A stretch of 64,000 nt of DNA from JAGVSR01 sp963708775 (GCA_963708775.1 CAVPTI010000013.1:92582-156581); one strand, 5' to 3'. Numbered from the stretch's first letter, positions 47,336-58,751 are shown. Notes: generated by a model from the sequence alone, not told the origin. Made by a program: numbers and translations.

Positions 47336-47773
47336 ATGCGTGAAACGACAGCCAAGAAAGCTCTGCCCGAGACGCAGGCGCAAGCCGCAGTCCTCGCAGC
47401 ATTTGCAGAAGAGGTCTTCGGTAAGAAGGATTTTTCTCAGCTCGACCGCTTCGTGCGTGCCGATTACATCCAGCACAATCCGCTGGTCGCACAGGGCAGC
47501 GCAGGCTTCCGCCAGTTCTTCGAAGCCTGGTTCAAGGCCTCTCCGGACTTCAGGCATGAGGTGAAACAGATTGCCGTTGACGGCGATCGCGTCTGGGTCT
47601 TCGGCGCCTACAGCGGCACGCACGCCGGCGATTGGCTCGGCCTCCCCGCCACCGGGAGAGCCTACAGCTTCGATGCCGTCGACATCTTCCGCATCGAAGA
47701 CGGTAAGCTTGCCGAACACTGGGACGTGCTGGACACCTACAGCCTCTTCCGCCAACTCGGCGCCATCGCCTGA
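47336..47773 (+). CDS. SnoaL-like NTF2-fold protein
   Basis: A 145-residue protein of the SnoaL/NTF2 superfamily, with ADYIQHNPLVAQGSAGFRQF, VDGDRVWVFGAYSGTHAGDW, DAVDIFRIEDGKLAEHWDVL and DTYSLF. Such folds are often small isomerases, cyclases or binding proteins; the active site here is not identified. Start ATG 47336 has AAGGA 8 bases upstream, better than ATG 47327. It is divergent from the HxlR gene and ends in a strong terminator. Confidence 0.88.
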   Translation: MRETTAKKALPETQAQAAVLAAFAEEVFGKKDFSQLDRFVRADYIQHNPLVAQGSAGFRQFFEAWFKASPDFRHEVKQIAVDGDRVWVFGAYSGTHAGDWLGLPATGRAYSFDAVDIFRIEDGKLAEHWDVLDTYSLFRQLGAIA

Positions 47774-47778
47774 AAGCA

Positions 47779-47809
47779 AAACGCCCCGGGATGTTCTCCC
47801 GGGGCGTTT
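47779..47809. terminator. bidirectional intrinsic terminator after the SnoaL-like gene
   Basis: AAACGCCCCGGG pairs with CCCGGGGCGTTT (12 bp) around a 7-base loop. T-rich tracts follow on both strands, so it can also serve the groL transcript coming from the right. Confidence 0.93.
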
Positions 47810-47835
47810 CATTTTGTGATGTGCAGGAACTGTTG

Positions 47836-47872
47836 GCTTACATCATGCCGTCCATTCCGCCCATTCCGCCCC
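47836..47872 (-). repeat. second copy of the groL 3' end
   Basis: A 36-nt stretch repeats 47937-47972, the 3' end of groL, with a single mismatch (TCCATTCCG versus TCCATGCCG), offset by 101 bases. On the minus strand it reads SGGGMGGMDGMM and stop, the same tail as GroEL. A hairpin (CCGAAACC/GGTTTCGG, 47875-47901) lies between the two copies. It is probably the leftover of a duplication or of a lost second groL copy. Confidence 0.8.
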
Positions 47873-47938
47873 CCGAAACCGGGCTTGCCCGGGTTTCGGC
47901 AGAATTAAAGAAGGGGCGGGCAGGGGCGGCCACGGCGC

Positions 47939-49582
<1,644 letters not shown>

Positions 49583-49647
49583 CGGGCTGAACTCCTGTGA
49601 ATGGTGGGGGAGAAAAGGGAGCGTGGGACGATCGGCGGCAACGCCGC

Positions 49648-49938
49648 TTACTTGTCCAGAACGCCCATGATGTCGCTTTCCTTCATGATCAGGAGGTCCT
49701 GACCATCGATCTTGACTTCAGTGCCGGACCACTTGCCGAACAGCACCTTGTCGCCCGTCTTGACGTCGAGGGGGACGATCTTGCCGGTCTCGTCGCGGGC
49801 GCCGGGGCCAGCGGCGATGATCTCGCCCTGCTGCGGCTTCTCACCGGCCGTGTCGGGAATGATGATGCCACCTGCGGACTTCGTCTCGGCATCGGCGCGC
49901 TTGACGACCACGCGGTCGTGGAGGGGACGGAACTTCAT
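49648..49938 (-). CDS. groS: co-chaperonin GroES
   Basis: GroES caps the GroEL chamber. The 96-residue protein starts MKFRPLHDRVVVKRADAETK, with the mobile loop SAGGIIIPDTAGEKPQQGEI and GDKVLFGKWSGTEVKIDGQD then LLIMKESDIMGVL. It is intact and the first gene of the groESL operon. A CIRCE-like inverted repeat lies 70-97 bases upstream. Confidence 0.98.
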   Translation of the reverse strand: MKFRPLHDRVVVKRADAETKSAGGIIIPDTAGEKPQQGEIIAAGPGARDETGKIVPLDVKTGDKVLFGKWSGTEVKIDGQDLLIMKESDIMGVLDK

Positions 49939-50007
49939 AGTTGGGATTGCTCCAAGTGGGAGGAAACGGTCTGCCTATCGACCAGAAATATGGTCGGCAT
50001 GGCTCTG

Positions 50008-50035
50008 TTAGCAGCCAAGTGATGTAGAGTGCTAA
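50008..50035 (-). promoter_or_regulatory. CIRCE-like HrcA operator upstream of groESL
   Basis: TTAGCAGCC (50008-50016) and GAGTGCTAA (50027-50035) match the CIRCE inverted repeat TTAGCACTC-N9-GAGTGCTAA. The right arm is perfect; the left arm has two mismatches and the spacer is 10 instead of 9 bases, possibly because of an inserted base. HrcA repression with release on heat shock is the usual control. Confidence 0.8.
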
Positions 50036-50209
50036 CGAGCCGGAGATACGGTGCAGCCGCCCTGCTGTCAAGTTCCGCACCAGCTAAATTGCGCTATTGA
50101 TCCTCTGCGGAGGATTGGCGAGCTTCGCTCCTAGGTCGAATACAGACTTGAGACGCTACTTAAAGTTGTGTTAACAGAGTAAACCACGAGCAGGCAGCGG
50201 AAGACGACA

Positions 50210-50430
50210 ATGGGTGATGCTGGAAGACACCGGACGATGTTCGCGCCAGATGGGGCAGTAGCAGATGAGCCGGTCGCAGATGGGCCAGACATGCCTGTAG
50301 CGAGCACTCGAATGGCCTACATGGCCGACCTTCTGCTCGAGCTAAGGATATGGCGGCCACAGAAGGACACGCAACACTTGCCGGCCTCTTGTCGCTCGCC
50401 CATAGCGAAGCTCTGAGTAAAAGCCGCTAA
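50210..50430 (+). CDS. small conserved protein of unknown function, frameshifted
   Basis: ATG 50210 opens a frame of 68 codons reading MGDAGRHRTMFAPDG and MAYMADLLLELR. If a missing G is restored near 50347, DMAATEGHATLAGLLSLAHS then EALSKSR follows and stops at TAA 50428-50430, giving about 73 residues. The pattern YMADLLLELRDMA...LAGLLSLAHSEAL resembles short proteins seen in Hyphomicrobiales genomes, all without assigned function. It lies between groESL and a universal stress gene, on the opposite strand to both. Confidence 0.6.
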
Positions 50431-50443
50431 GCCGAAGCGCCGT

Positions 50444-50883
50444 CTAGGTGCGGACGATGAGCACCGGGATATGGGCATGCGTAACAGTCCTCGTCGCGAC
50501 GCTCCCGAGCATCAAACCGGCCAGCCCATGCCGGCCGTGCGAGCCCATGACGATGAGATCGCAGCCCTTGTCTTTGGCGGTCTCGACAATCGCCTTGTGA
50601 GCCTGCGGATCGGTATTGTGAACGGTCTCGACTCGATGCCGGCCGCTTTGAAAACATCGGCAGATTTCGCCAGCAGCTTCTGCGCCGACTTTTCCATCGT
50701 CTGCTCGTAGTCGGCGGGCGGATACATGACGACGGCATCCCCCACGACAAGGCTCGACCAAGGCGGCGTCACATGGACAACGACAACACGCGAGCCAAAA
50801 GCCTTGGCCAGCGCGAGCCCATGGTTCTGCGCCAGTTCCGACAAGTCCGAACCGTCAATCGCGATCAGGACAGTCTTGTACAT
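50444..50883 (-). CDS. universal stress protein (UspA family), frameshifted
   Basis: A UspA-fold protein: MYKTVLIAIDGSDLSELAQN then HGLALAKAFGSRVVVVHVTP; the frame changes near 50640, and VETAKDKGCDLIVMGSHGRH then GLAGLMLGSVATRTVTHAHI follows, with PVLIVR at the end. GSHGRHGLAGLMLGSVA is the ATP-binding G-2x-G-9x-G(S/T) motif, so it is of the ATP-binding type. The length after joining is about 146 residues. ATG 50883 is the family start. Stress-linked regulation is likely. Confidence 0.87.
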
Positions 50884-50945
50884 CAGGAAGACTTTCGTTG
50901 CAGCGAAGCAATGAGAAATGGCCGCCGAATCGTATGGTTTCGCAC

Positions 50946-51317
50946 TCAATCGAGTTCGAGCACGGAGACAACGCGGAACGTCTTCAAGTCGCCGTCCGGC
51001 TCCTTGATCGAGACATACTCGCCCGGCACGAACCGATGCGAGTTGAGCCGGTAGCCAGTCTCGTCGTGCGCGGGATCGCCGTGGATGTCATAGTGAAAGG
51101 CCCACGCGCCGCCGCGCTTGCGCACCACGTGTCCGACTTCATCAGGCTCATGTTCGTCAAAACGGCGCACCCGGCACCGCTCCTTCAGATCATGATAAGC
51201 GTCGGTCAGGATATGACCGGCATCGTCGATGGGAGCGATAAACTCATAGCCCGTCCTGTGGCTGCCCTGCGGATGCCCCGGCTCCCGCGCCAGTTCAAGG
51301 CGGACGCGCCGCAACAA
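50946..51317 (-). CDS. conserved hypothetical protein
   Basis: A 123-residue protein with the pattern MLRRVRLELAREPGHPQGSH, RTGYEFIAPIDDAGHILTDA, FDEHEPDEVGHVVRKRGGAW and GYRLNSHRFVPGEYVSIKEP then TFRVVSVLEL. Related proteins are common in Hyphomicrobiales, with conserved GYEF, RF and HRFVPGEYVSI, but no function is known. It is intact and on the same strand as the universal stress gene. Confidence 0.75.
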   Translation of the reverse strand: MLRRVRLELAREPGHPQGSHRTGYEFIAPIDDAGHILTDAYHDLKERCRVRRFDEHEPDEVGHVVRKRGGAWAFHYDIHGDPAHDETGYRLNSHRFVPGEYVSIKEPDGDLKTFRVVSVLELD

Positions 51318-51501
51318 GTGTGACGGGCGAAGTGGAATGAGCGGCGGTCATGGCGTTCCCCAGGGCTTTTTGTTTCAGATCTTCGTTGCCCTCCATTAAC
51401 GCGACGCAGCGTAGGACAACCTTGATCTCCGTCAAGGTTGTCCGCCCACGGTATCACGTCATGGTTGACGCGAAATCGAGATGTGTCGAAGGAGACGACA
51501 A

Positions 51502-51815
51502 ATGAAGCGAACGGTTGCGGCCCTGCTGGCCCTGGCGTGTGTGTCGGCCGTACCGCTTCCTGGCCAGTGGGCGAAGAGAACCCCGACATCCAGCCCCCGG
51601 CCGACTCCCGCTGGCGGTGCATCCTGAAGGACCAGGTCAAGGCCGACAAGAACTGCGATCTTGCTGAGGTGCTCACCTACAGCGAACTCAAGATCGGCGA
51701 CGAGGTTGCAATTTCCGGCAAGATATCCTGCGTCGATGGCCGCGAATATGACTACAACCGACCGCGCCCCCATCAGAAGTTCGAGTTCCGGCTGTGCGAA
51801 CCCAGCGTGTGCTGA
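51502..51815 (+). CDS. small secreted protein, frameshifted
   Basis: ATG 51502 (AAGGAG nearby) starts a signal peptide, MKRTVAALLALACVSAVPLP. The frame then shifts by a net -1 near 51565, and EENPDIQPPADSRWRCILKD, QVKADKNCDLAEVLTYSELK, EVAISGKISCVDGREYDYNR and EFRLCEPSVC follow, with four Cys likely forming two disulfides. The joined product has about 104 residues. No family is recognised. Confidence 0.6.
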
Positions 51816-51823
51816 TCGAACGG

Positions 51824-52990
51824 CTAAACGGCCGCTTCGGGTCGGAGCGACACGAGGCCTTGCCCGTGCCGCTCGATGCGTCCGGCCAGATCGAGTTCCA
51901 TCAGGATCACCCGCAGCTCCCGCGCTCCCAGGTCGGTCGCCCGCGCCAGATCGTCGATCGGGATCGGCTGCGGCCCCATGGCCACCACGACGCGATCCCG
52001 GTCTGACGTGCCGATCAGCGGCGGTGGCCGTAGCGGCGCGGGCGGCACGTCTTCGAAAGCGGCGTGCGGCTCCATCGACCAGCGACGTCCCCGCGAGAGC
52101 CGGCGCCAGCGCTTCCAGCACATCATCCGCCGACGTCACCAGCGTCGCCCCGGACTTCAGAAGATGGTTCGTGCCCTCCGCGCGCGGATCGAGCGGGTGC
52201 CCCGGCACCGCGAACACTTCGCGGCCCTGCTCGCCGGCCATACGCGCCGTCGACAGTGTCCCGGATCGCCGCGCCGCTTCGATCACGACGACGCCGTGCG
52301 CCATGCCCGACACCAGCCGGTTCCGGCGCGGAAAGTCTTTCGCCCGCGGCTCGAACCCGGGCGGCATCTCCGTCACGAGGCAGCCCCGTCTCCGCGATAG
52401 CCGCTTGCAGACGCGCGTTTTCCGGCGGGTAGATGTAATCGATGCCACCTGCGAGAACGGCAATCGTGCCGGTCGAAAGGCTCGCCTCGTGCACCGCCGC
52501 ATCGATTCCGCGCGCCAGCCCCGAGACGATCACCAGCCCGCGCCGCCCCAGATCAGATCCGAAACGTCGTGCGAGCGTGATGCCGGCAGCCGATGCTTGC
52601 CGCGATCCGACGACCGCAACAGCCGGCCGCTGCAGCAGCCGCGCGTCGCCTTTGACGTAAACGGCGGGCGGAGGCGCATCGACGTGAGCGAGCAGCGCCG
52701 GATAGCCAGGCTCGATGGTGAAGATGATGCGCGCGCCGATCCGTTCGGCCGCTTCCAACTCGCGCTCGGCCCGATCCTGCGGACAGATGCGCAGCGTACG
52801 CCCGCCGCGCTTGCGCGAGTTCCGGCAACGCATCCAACGCCTGCTCGGCTCCGCCGAAGTGATTGATGAGTTCGCGAAACGTGACCGGCCCGACGTTGTC
52901 GGAGCGGATCAGCCGCAGACAGGCGAGCCGCTGTGCCGGCTCCAGATTGCCACAGGAAGCGGCGCTGGAGTGAACAGATCGGAGTTTCAC
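51824..52990 (-). CDS. dprA: DNA processing protein DprA, frameshifted
   Basis: DprA loads RecA on single-stranded DNA during natural transformation. Parts in order: LRLIRSDNVGPVTFRELINH near the start, then after a +1 shift RIGARIIFTIEPGYPALLAH and VAVVGSRQASAAGITLARRF, GLVIVSGLARGIDAAVHEAS; after a second +1 shift VSGMAHGVVVIEAARRSGTL, EVFAVPGHPLDPRAEGTNHL and LLKSGATLVTSADDVLEAL; after a third, the winged helix IDDLARATDLGARELRVILM then ELDLAGRIERHGQGLV. The start GTG 52990 overlaps the plsY stop (GTGA). Uptake genes are not present here. Confidence 0.9.
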
Positions 52991-53608
52991 GACTTTGGCA
53001 CCGATGCGCGGCTCCTCGCCCGCGAGCAACCGCTTGATGTTGGCTGAATGTTTCCACAGCAGGATCGGCGTCATGATCGCGCGCGAGAACGGCTTCCGGA
53101 ATACTGTCCGGTGACGAAAAGGTAGACCGGCGCGACAACACTCGCGACGAGCCCTGAAAGGGATGAGTAGCGGGTCACAACCGCAAGAGTGAGCCACACT
53201 CCGCAGAAGACGAGAGCAGCCGGCCATGCCGCGCCGAACAGCACGCCAATGTAGGTGGCAACGCCTTTGCCGCCTTTGAATCCGAGCCATACGGGATACA
53301 CGTGCCCGATGAAGGCACCGAGACCGGCGAGCAAGTCCCGCGAGGATGGCGATGCCATTGAGACCGCCGTAGTAGTGCCCGATCAGCACCGCCGCCGTGC
53401 CTTTCAGCGCGTCGAGCACCAGCGTCGCCGCCGCAAGTTTCTTGTTGCCCGTTCGAAGAACATTCGTCGCCCCGATGTTTCCCGACCCGATCGTGCGCAC
53501 GTCGCCATGCCCCGCTGCCCGCGTCAGGATCAGCCCGAACGGGATCGATCCCAGCAAATAGCCGAGGCCGAGCGCCACCAGAGCCGGGAATGAGATCAAG
53601 GGGTCCAT
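52987..53608 (-). CDS. plsY: glycerol-3-phosphate acyltransferase PlsY, frameshifted
   Basis: PlsY makes lysophosphatidic acid from acyl phosphate and glycerol-3-phosphate in the inner membrane. Motifs: FPALVALGLGYLLGSIPFGL, IGSGNIGATNVLRTGNKKLA, then after a +1 shift YPVWLGFKGGKGVATYIGVL and FGAAWPAALVFCGVWLTLAV, and after further shifts WKHSANIKRLLAGEEPRIG. The natural stop TGA at 52987 overlaps the dprA start. The joined length is about 205 residues. Three +1 shifts in an essential gene argue for errors. Confidence 0.9.
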
Positions 53609-53936
53609 CGGCGCGAGGCTCCAGTGCTGGCGTCATGGTCGATGGCAGCCGCGCGAGGATCAGGTCCACTTTCGTGCCGAGATTGATCAAACTTCGCCTC
53701 AAGCCCATCAAACCGGCTCTCCAGCCGCTCCATCCGGCCTTCAGCCCGTCCATCCGGATCTCCAGCGCGTCGATCTTGCGTTCGAGCGTCGAGAACCTCT
53801 GCGTGTGCAGAAGCTGCGTCTCGCGGATGGTCGCAATCTTCACGTCGACGCCGGCAAAGCGCGCGTTCAAGTCATCTGGCAGGTGCGCGATGATGTATTC
53901 GATATCGGTCATGCGCTTTTCGAGCGATTGAGCCAT
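53597..53936 (-). CDS. small helical protein of unknown function, tentative
   Basis: ATG 53936 opens MAQSLEKRMTDIEYIIAHLP, followed by heptad-like helical sequence (TQRFSTLERKIDALEIRMDG) and LINLGTKVDLILARLPS. The frame runs into plsY without stop; after a possible +1 shift a TGA at 53597 would end it over the plsY start, giving about 112 residues. The start and helix pattern look real, but the end is not secure. No family known. Confidence 0.45.
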
Positions 53937-54063
53937 TACACCCCTCCATTGTGGCTGCGCTTTCCCCGTCGGGCAAGTCCCGCAAGGTGCTCGTCCCCGT
54001 CCGTCAAGGAGGTGAACGGACGAGACGGCACGTTCCGTCGCTCAAAAGTGCCGCGAAGTTCGA

Positions 54064-55415
54064 CTACCGCCCCGGTGCAAACTCGAACACGGTCTCGCCA
54101 TCGACGAGCGTGCGCAGCACCCGGCCTTGCATCTTGGCCTCGTCGAACGGGGAGTTCTTCGATCGCGAGCGCAGGAGATCCTTGTTCACGACCCACGGCT
54201 CGTCGAGATCGACGAGGATGATGTCGGCCGGCGCGCCCTTCTGCAGCCGCCCGCCGGGCAACCCGAACAGCTTCGCCGGATTGACGGTGAGCGGACGCAG
54301 CAGCGTCGGCAAGCGCGACCTCGCCGGAATGGTAGAGCCGCAGCGCCGCCGCCAGCAGCGTTTCGAGCCCCACGGCTCCGTCGGCGGCCTCGGCGAAGGG
54401 CCGCCGCTTCACGTCCGCGTCCTGCGGATCGTGGCTCGACACGATCGTATCGATCTCGCCGTTGGCGACCGCGTTGACCATCGCCGCACGATCGTCCTCC
54501 TTCCGGAGCGGCGGCCGCACCTTCAAGAACGTGCGGTAGGAGCCGATGTCATTCTCGTTCAGCGTCAGGTGATTGATCGACACGCCGCATGTCACATGCA
54601 GCCCGCGCGCCTTCGCCTGCCGGATGATGGCGAGGCTCTCCGGGCATGAGATCGTCGCCGCATGATAGCGCCCGCCGGTCATCTCGACGAGACGAACGTC
54701 GCGCTCGATCATGATGATTTCCGCGACCTTCGATATGCCGGGCAGGCCCAGCCGCGTCGCCACCTCGCCTGAATTCATCGCCCCGCTGCCCGCGAGATAG
54801 GGATCCTCGGTGTGATGCACGATCAGCGCGCCGAAATCGCGCCCGTAGAGCAGCGCGTTCTTCATCACGCGCGTATTGGCGACGCTGGTCTTGCCGTTTG
54901 AGAACGCCACCGCGCCGGCCCGCTTGAGCAGGCCGATCTCGGTCATCTCCTCGCCCTTGAGGCCCTTGGTGACGGCCGCCATCGTGTGAATGTGCACGAT
55001 GGCGTTGTCGCGCGCGCGGCGCTGGATGAAATCGACCAGCGACACCTGATCGATGACCGGATCGGTATCCGGCATCACGATCATCGTCGTCACGCCGCCC
55101 GCCGCCGCCGAATGGCTCGCGGTCTTCAACGTCTCGCGATGCTCGTAGCCGGGCTCGCCCGTAAACACCTGCGCATCGACGAGACCCGGGCACAGCATGC
55201 GTCCCTTGCAATCGACGACCGTCGGCGCCTTCCGGCGCGTTGCGGCGCAGATGCGCACCCAGATCGGCGATCACCCCATCGACGACATACAGCCCGCCCG
55301 GCTCGTCGCGGTTCGTCTCCGGATCGATGAGCCGCGCGTTGATGAACGCGGTCGGTCCGGTCGGTTTGCGCGCGGTTGCGGCGGAGGTTGGGCTCATGGA
55401 GGGTTTGCCGCTCAC
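54064..55415 (-). CDS. pyrC: dihydroorotase-like protein PyrC (HxH missing), frameshifted
   Basis: An amidohydrolase-fold protein of the dihydroorotase family, directly after pyrB. N-terminus: GPTAFINARLIDPETNRDEP. A +1 shift near 55240 leads to CPGLVDAQVFTGEPGYEHRE; EIGLLKRAGAVAFSNGKTSV, GVSINHLTLNENDIGSYRTF and VSSHDPQDADVKRRPFAEAA follow. A +1 shift near 54310 continues LTVNPAKLFGLPGGRLQKGA and VDLDEPWVVNKDLLRSRSKN. In active class I enzymes the metal-binding motif is DHVHLREPG; here it reads DAQVFTGEPG, without the two His. The HxxH in the HIAHVS stretch is also lost (YHAATIS). It may be a non-catalytic ATCase partner like PyrC' of pseudomonads. GTG 55415 overlaps the pyrB stop. Confidence 0.88.
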
Positions 55416-56383
55416 GATTTATTCGTCTCGGGTCGGGGCAGGTTCATCGCGAGCGCTTCGAGCACGGCCATGCGCACGGCAACGCCCATCTCCACCTGCT
55501 CGCGAATGACGCTGCGCGGATCGTCCGCAATCGTCGAGGCGATCTCCACGCCGCGGTTCATGGGCCCCGGATGCATCACGAGCGCGTCGGGCTTGGCCCG
55601 CGCCAGCTTCTCGTGATCGAGGCCGAAGAAGTGGAAGTACTCGCGCACCGACGGCACGTAGGAGCTCTCCATGCGCTCGCGCTGCAATCGCAGCATCATC
55701 ACGACATCGACGCCTTCGATGCCCTTCCACATATCGGTGAACACCTCGACGCCAAGCCGCTCGGGCCGCGCCGGCAGCAGCGTGGACGGCGCGATGAGGC
55801 GAACCCGCGCGCCCATCGTGTTCAAAACGTCGATGTTCGAACGCGCCACGCGCGAGTGAAGAATGTCGCCGCAGATTGCAACGGAGAGACCCGCGATGCG
55901 TCCCTTCGCGCGCCGGATCGTCAGCGCATCGAGCAGCGCCTGCGTCGGATGCTGGTGCGCGCCGTCGCCGGCGTTGATGACCGAACAATCGACCTTCTGC
56001 GACAGCAGCTCGACCGCGCCCGCCGCATGATGCCGGACGACGATGATGTCCGGCCGCATGGCGTTCAGCGTGATCGCCGTATCGACCAGCGTCTCGCCCT
56101 TCGTCACCGACGACGTGGCGACGTTCATGTTCATGACGTCGGCGCCGAGCCGCTTGGCGGCCAGCTCGAACGAAGCCTGGGTACGGGTCGAACTCTCGAA
56201 GAACAGATTGATATGCGTTCGCCCGCGCAGAACCTGCCGCTTCTTCTCCGCTTGCGGAGGCGAATTGGCGTTCTTGTCGGCGAGGTCGAGAAGGAATTCG
56301 ATTTCGGGCACCGTCAGCTTCTCCGTCGAGAGAAGGTGGCGATGCGAGAAGCTCTTGGCTTGCTTCTGTGCGGATATGGCCAT
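55412..56383 (-). CDS. pyrB: aspartate carbamoyltransferase PyrB
   Basis: PyrB condenses carbamoyl phosphate and aspartate, the committed step of pyrimidine synthesis. The 323-residue protein has LSTEKLTVPEIEFLLDLADK, the carbamoyl-phosphate motif FFESSTRTQASFELAAKRLG, INAGDGAHQHPTQALLDALT, and MHPGPMNRGVEIASTIADDP. It is intact. Its TGA overlaps the GTG of pyrC (GTGA), so the two are translationally coupled and the products probably form a complex. Confidence 0.97.
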   Translation of the reverse strand: MAISAQKQAKSFSHRHLLSTEKLTVPEIEFLLDLADKNANSPPQAEKKRQVLRGRTHINLFFESSTRTQASFELAAKRLGADVMNMNVATSSVTKGETLVDTAITLNAMRPDIIVVRHHAAGAVELLSQKVDCSVINAGDGAHQHPTQALLDALTIRRAKGRIAGLSVAICGDILHSRVARSNIDVLNTMGARVRLIAPSTLLPARPERLGVEVFTDMWKGIEGVDVVMMLRLQRERMESSYVPSVREYFHFFGLDHEKLARAKPDALVMHPGPMNRGVEIASTIADDPRSVIREQVEMGVAVRMAVLEALAMNLPRPETNKS

Positions 56384-56507
56384 TAAAGCGGTGTCTATAC
56401 GCGCTCGATACGGAGGTGGGCAAGCGGCCTTCCACAGGTCTGCCCAATTGGCGCGACTTCAAGGTTGCAATGTGCTTAAAACTTGCGGCCCAGGAGACCT
56501 TTGGAGC

Positions 56508-58173
56508 ATGAGCGACCGCTTCGCGACCCATAACGTGACGAACCAGGTTCCGCCGCTCACGGACGTCAACCTTTTCGCCTCCGACACGGCCTTGAACGAT
56601 GCGGTCACGCGCGAGGGGGCCGCTGCGTCCGCCCGCACGCTGAACGCCTTCGGATTGACGGCCGGTTCGGAGGAATCACGCGAGCTGGCCATCCTGGCCA
56701 ACCGGCATCCTCCCGAGCTGAGCACGCACGACCGCTATGGCCGCCGCCTCGACATCGTCACCTACCATCCCGCCTATCACGATCTGATGCGCCGGTCCTT
56801 TGCGGAAGGCCTAGCCAACTCAGTCTGGGCGCATCTGGGTCCGGCCGGTGGGACGCCCGAGAAATCGCCCCACGTCGTGCGCGCAGCCGCGCTGTTTCTC
56901 GCTGCCCAAATGGAACCCGGCCACTGCTGCCCGCTGACCATGACGAACGCCGCCGTGCCGGTCCTCCTGAAGAACGAGACATTGGCCCGTGATTGGCTGC
57001 CTCTTGTCCTGTCCCGCACGTACGATGAGCGCTTCGAACCCGCCGTTGACAAGGCCAGCGTAACCATCGGCATGGGCATGACCGAGAAGCAAGGCGGCAC
57101 CGATGTCCGCGCCAACACGACCCAAGCCGTGCGCAACGCCGAGGGCCTCTACACGATCGCCGGGCACAAGTGGTTCATGTCCGCACCGATGTCGGACGCT
57201 TTCCTTATATTGGCCCAGGCGCCGGGCGGCCTGTCGCTCTTCCTGATGCCGCGCTTTCTGCCGACTGGCACCGCCAACGCGCTCCACTTCCAGCGCCTCA
57301 AGGACAAGCTCGGCAACCGTTCGAATGCCTCGTCCGAGGTCGAGTTCCACGATGCAACCGGCTGGCTCATCGGCGAAGAAGGCCGCGGCGTGGCGTCCAT
57401 CGTCGATATGCTCACCTACTGCCGTCTCGACTGCGCGGTCTCATCCGCCGCGCTCATGCGCTCGGCCGTCGCCAACGCGATCCATCACGCCGAGCACCGC
57501 CACTCCGGCGGACGCGCACTCATCAACGAACCGCTGATGCAGCAGGTCCTCGCCGATCTGTCGCTCGACGTGGAAGCGGCGATCGCGCTGTCGTTCCGCC
57601 TCGCCCGATCCTTCGATCGCGCCCGCGATCCCCGCGCCGCCGCCTGGCGCCGGCTGATGACGCCCGTGACGAAGTACTGGGTGACGAAAATCGCAAGCCC
57701 GCTGATCGCGGAAGCGATGGAGTGCCTCGGCGGCAATGGCTACGTGGAGGAGTGGCCGCTCGCAGCACTCTACCGTGAAGCACCGGTCAACGCGATTTGG
57801 GAGGGCTCAGGCAACGTCATGTCGCTCGACGTCCTTCGCGTCTTGCAGAAAGAACCAGACGTCGCCGAATTCGTGACCGAGGAACTGCGCGCTGCTTGCG
57901 CCGGCGACGCGGCGCTCACCGCTGCCTTTGACCGATTGCAGGCGGTACTTTACGAGCCGCGCCTTCTCGATGTGACGGGCGCGGCAACTCGTCGAGAGCC
58001 TGGCCAAACTCGCCGCCGCCGCGATCCTGCGATCGCAGGGAAATACCGCCGTCGCCGATGCTTTCATCGCGACGCGAATCGACGGCCCCGCCCGCTCCAC
58101 CTATGGCCAGGGGCTGGAGGCATTCGACCTGAAGGCCATCCTCTCCCGCGCCACCCCGAACCGGACCTCATAG
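56508..58173 (+). CDS. aidB: AidB-like acyl-CoA dehydrogenase, frameshifted
   Basis: An acyl-CoA dehydrogenase-fold flavoprotein of the AidB type, linked in E. coli to the response against alkylation damage. It starts MSDRFATHNVTNQVPPLTDV (GGAGA nearby), with FLAAQMEPGHCCPLTMTNAA, IGMGMTEKQGGTDVRANTTQ, GHKWFMSAPMSDAFLILAQA and EAMECLGGNGYVEEWPLAAL then YREAPVNAIWEGSGNVM. The frame breaks near 57985 (net +1), and RQLVESLAKLAAAAILRSQG then GLEAFDLKAILSRATPNRTS follow to the stop at 58173. The joined length is about 555 residues. The enzyme activity of AidB is unclear. Confidence 0.9.
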
Positions 58174-58365
58174 TTCGCCCCGATCGACTTCAATAGCTGT
58201 CCACAAACGAGGTTGCGGGCTCGGACGGCCTGGGCTACACGATCGGCCACGAAGCCGGGCTATGCCGTTGTTCGCTGTGCGATGAGCTATCGAACCTATG
58301 GCCATCGCCACGTCGCTTGTTCGGGCCTTCACTCCGATAGGGAGTAGAGCCTTTTCATAGTGTTA

Positions 58366-58440
<75 letters not shown>

Positions 58441-58751
58441 GATATTATCCAAACAAAAACAATGGGTTAGGCGCGTTTTGCGGCTTGCGCTCGGTTGCTG
58501 CCGAAAGTGCTCGGGGTAGCGCTCTGGGTAGCGGAAAACGAGTGAGCGTTGTTCGGCGACCGGCAACCAACCGGATATCAACCCATACCGGCTATCGTGG
58601 GGCTCGTTTTCAACAACGTGAGCAACCACTGCATGCGTGTCTTCGGGGGCATGGTCCGACTGCTCGCGCCCGAGTTCGAGCCAAAGTCGACCAAGGTGCG
58701 TCTGGCCAACCATACCGGCCTCTCCTCACCATTACTAATGGGTAAACCCGA
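58441..58751. other. region downstream of tRNA-Thr
   Basis: About 310 bases with no credible gene. Open frames here are made by the tRNA or are antisense. I found no exact second copy of the tRNA 3' end further downstream in the window. Confidence 0.4.

Noticed and set aside
55376..56386. A 336-codon plus-strand ORF over pyrB
   Set aside because: It is the reverse of pyrB, rich in Arg and His, without any domain.
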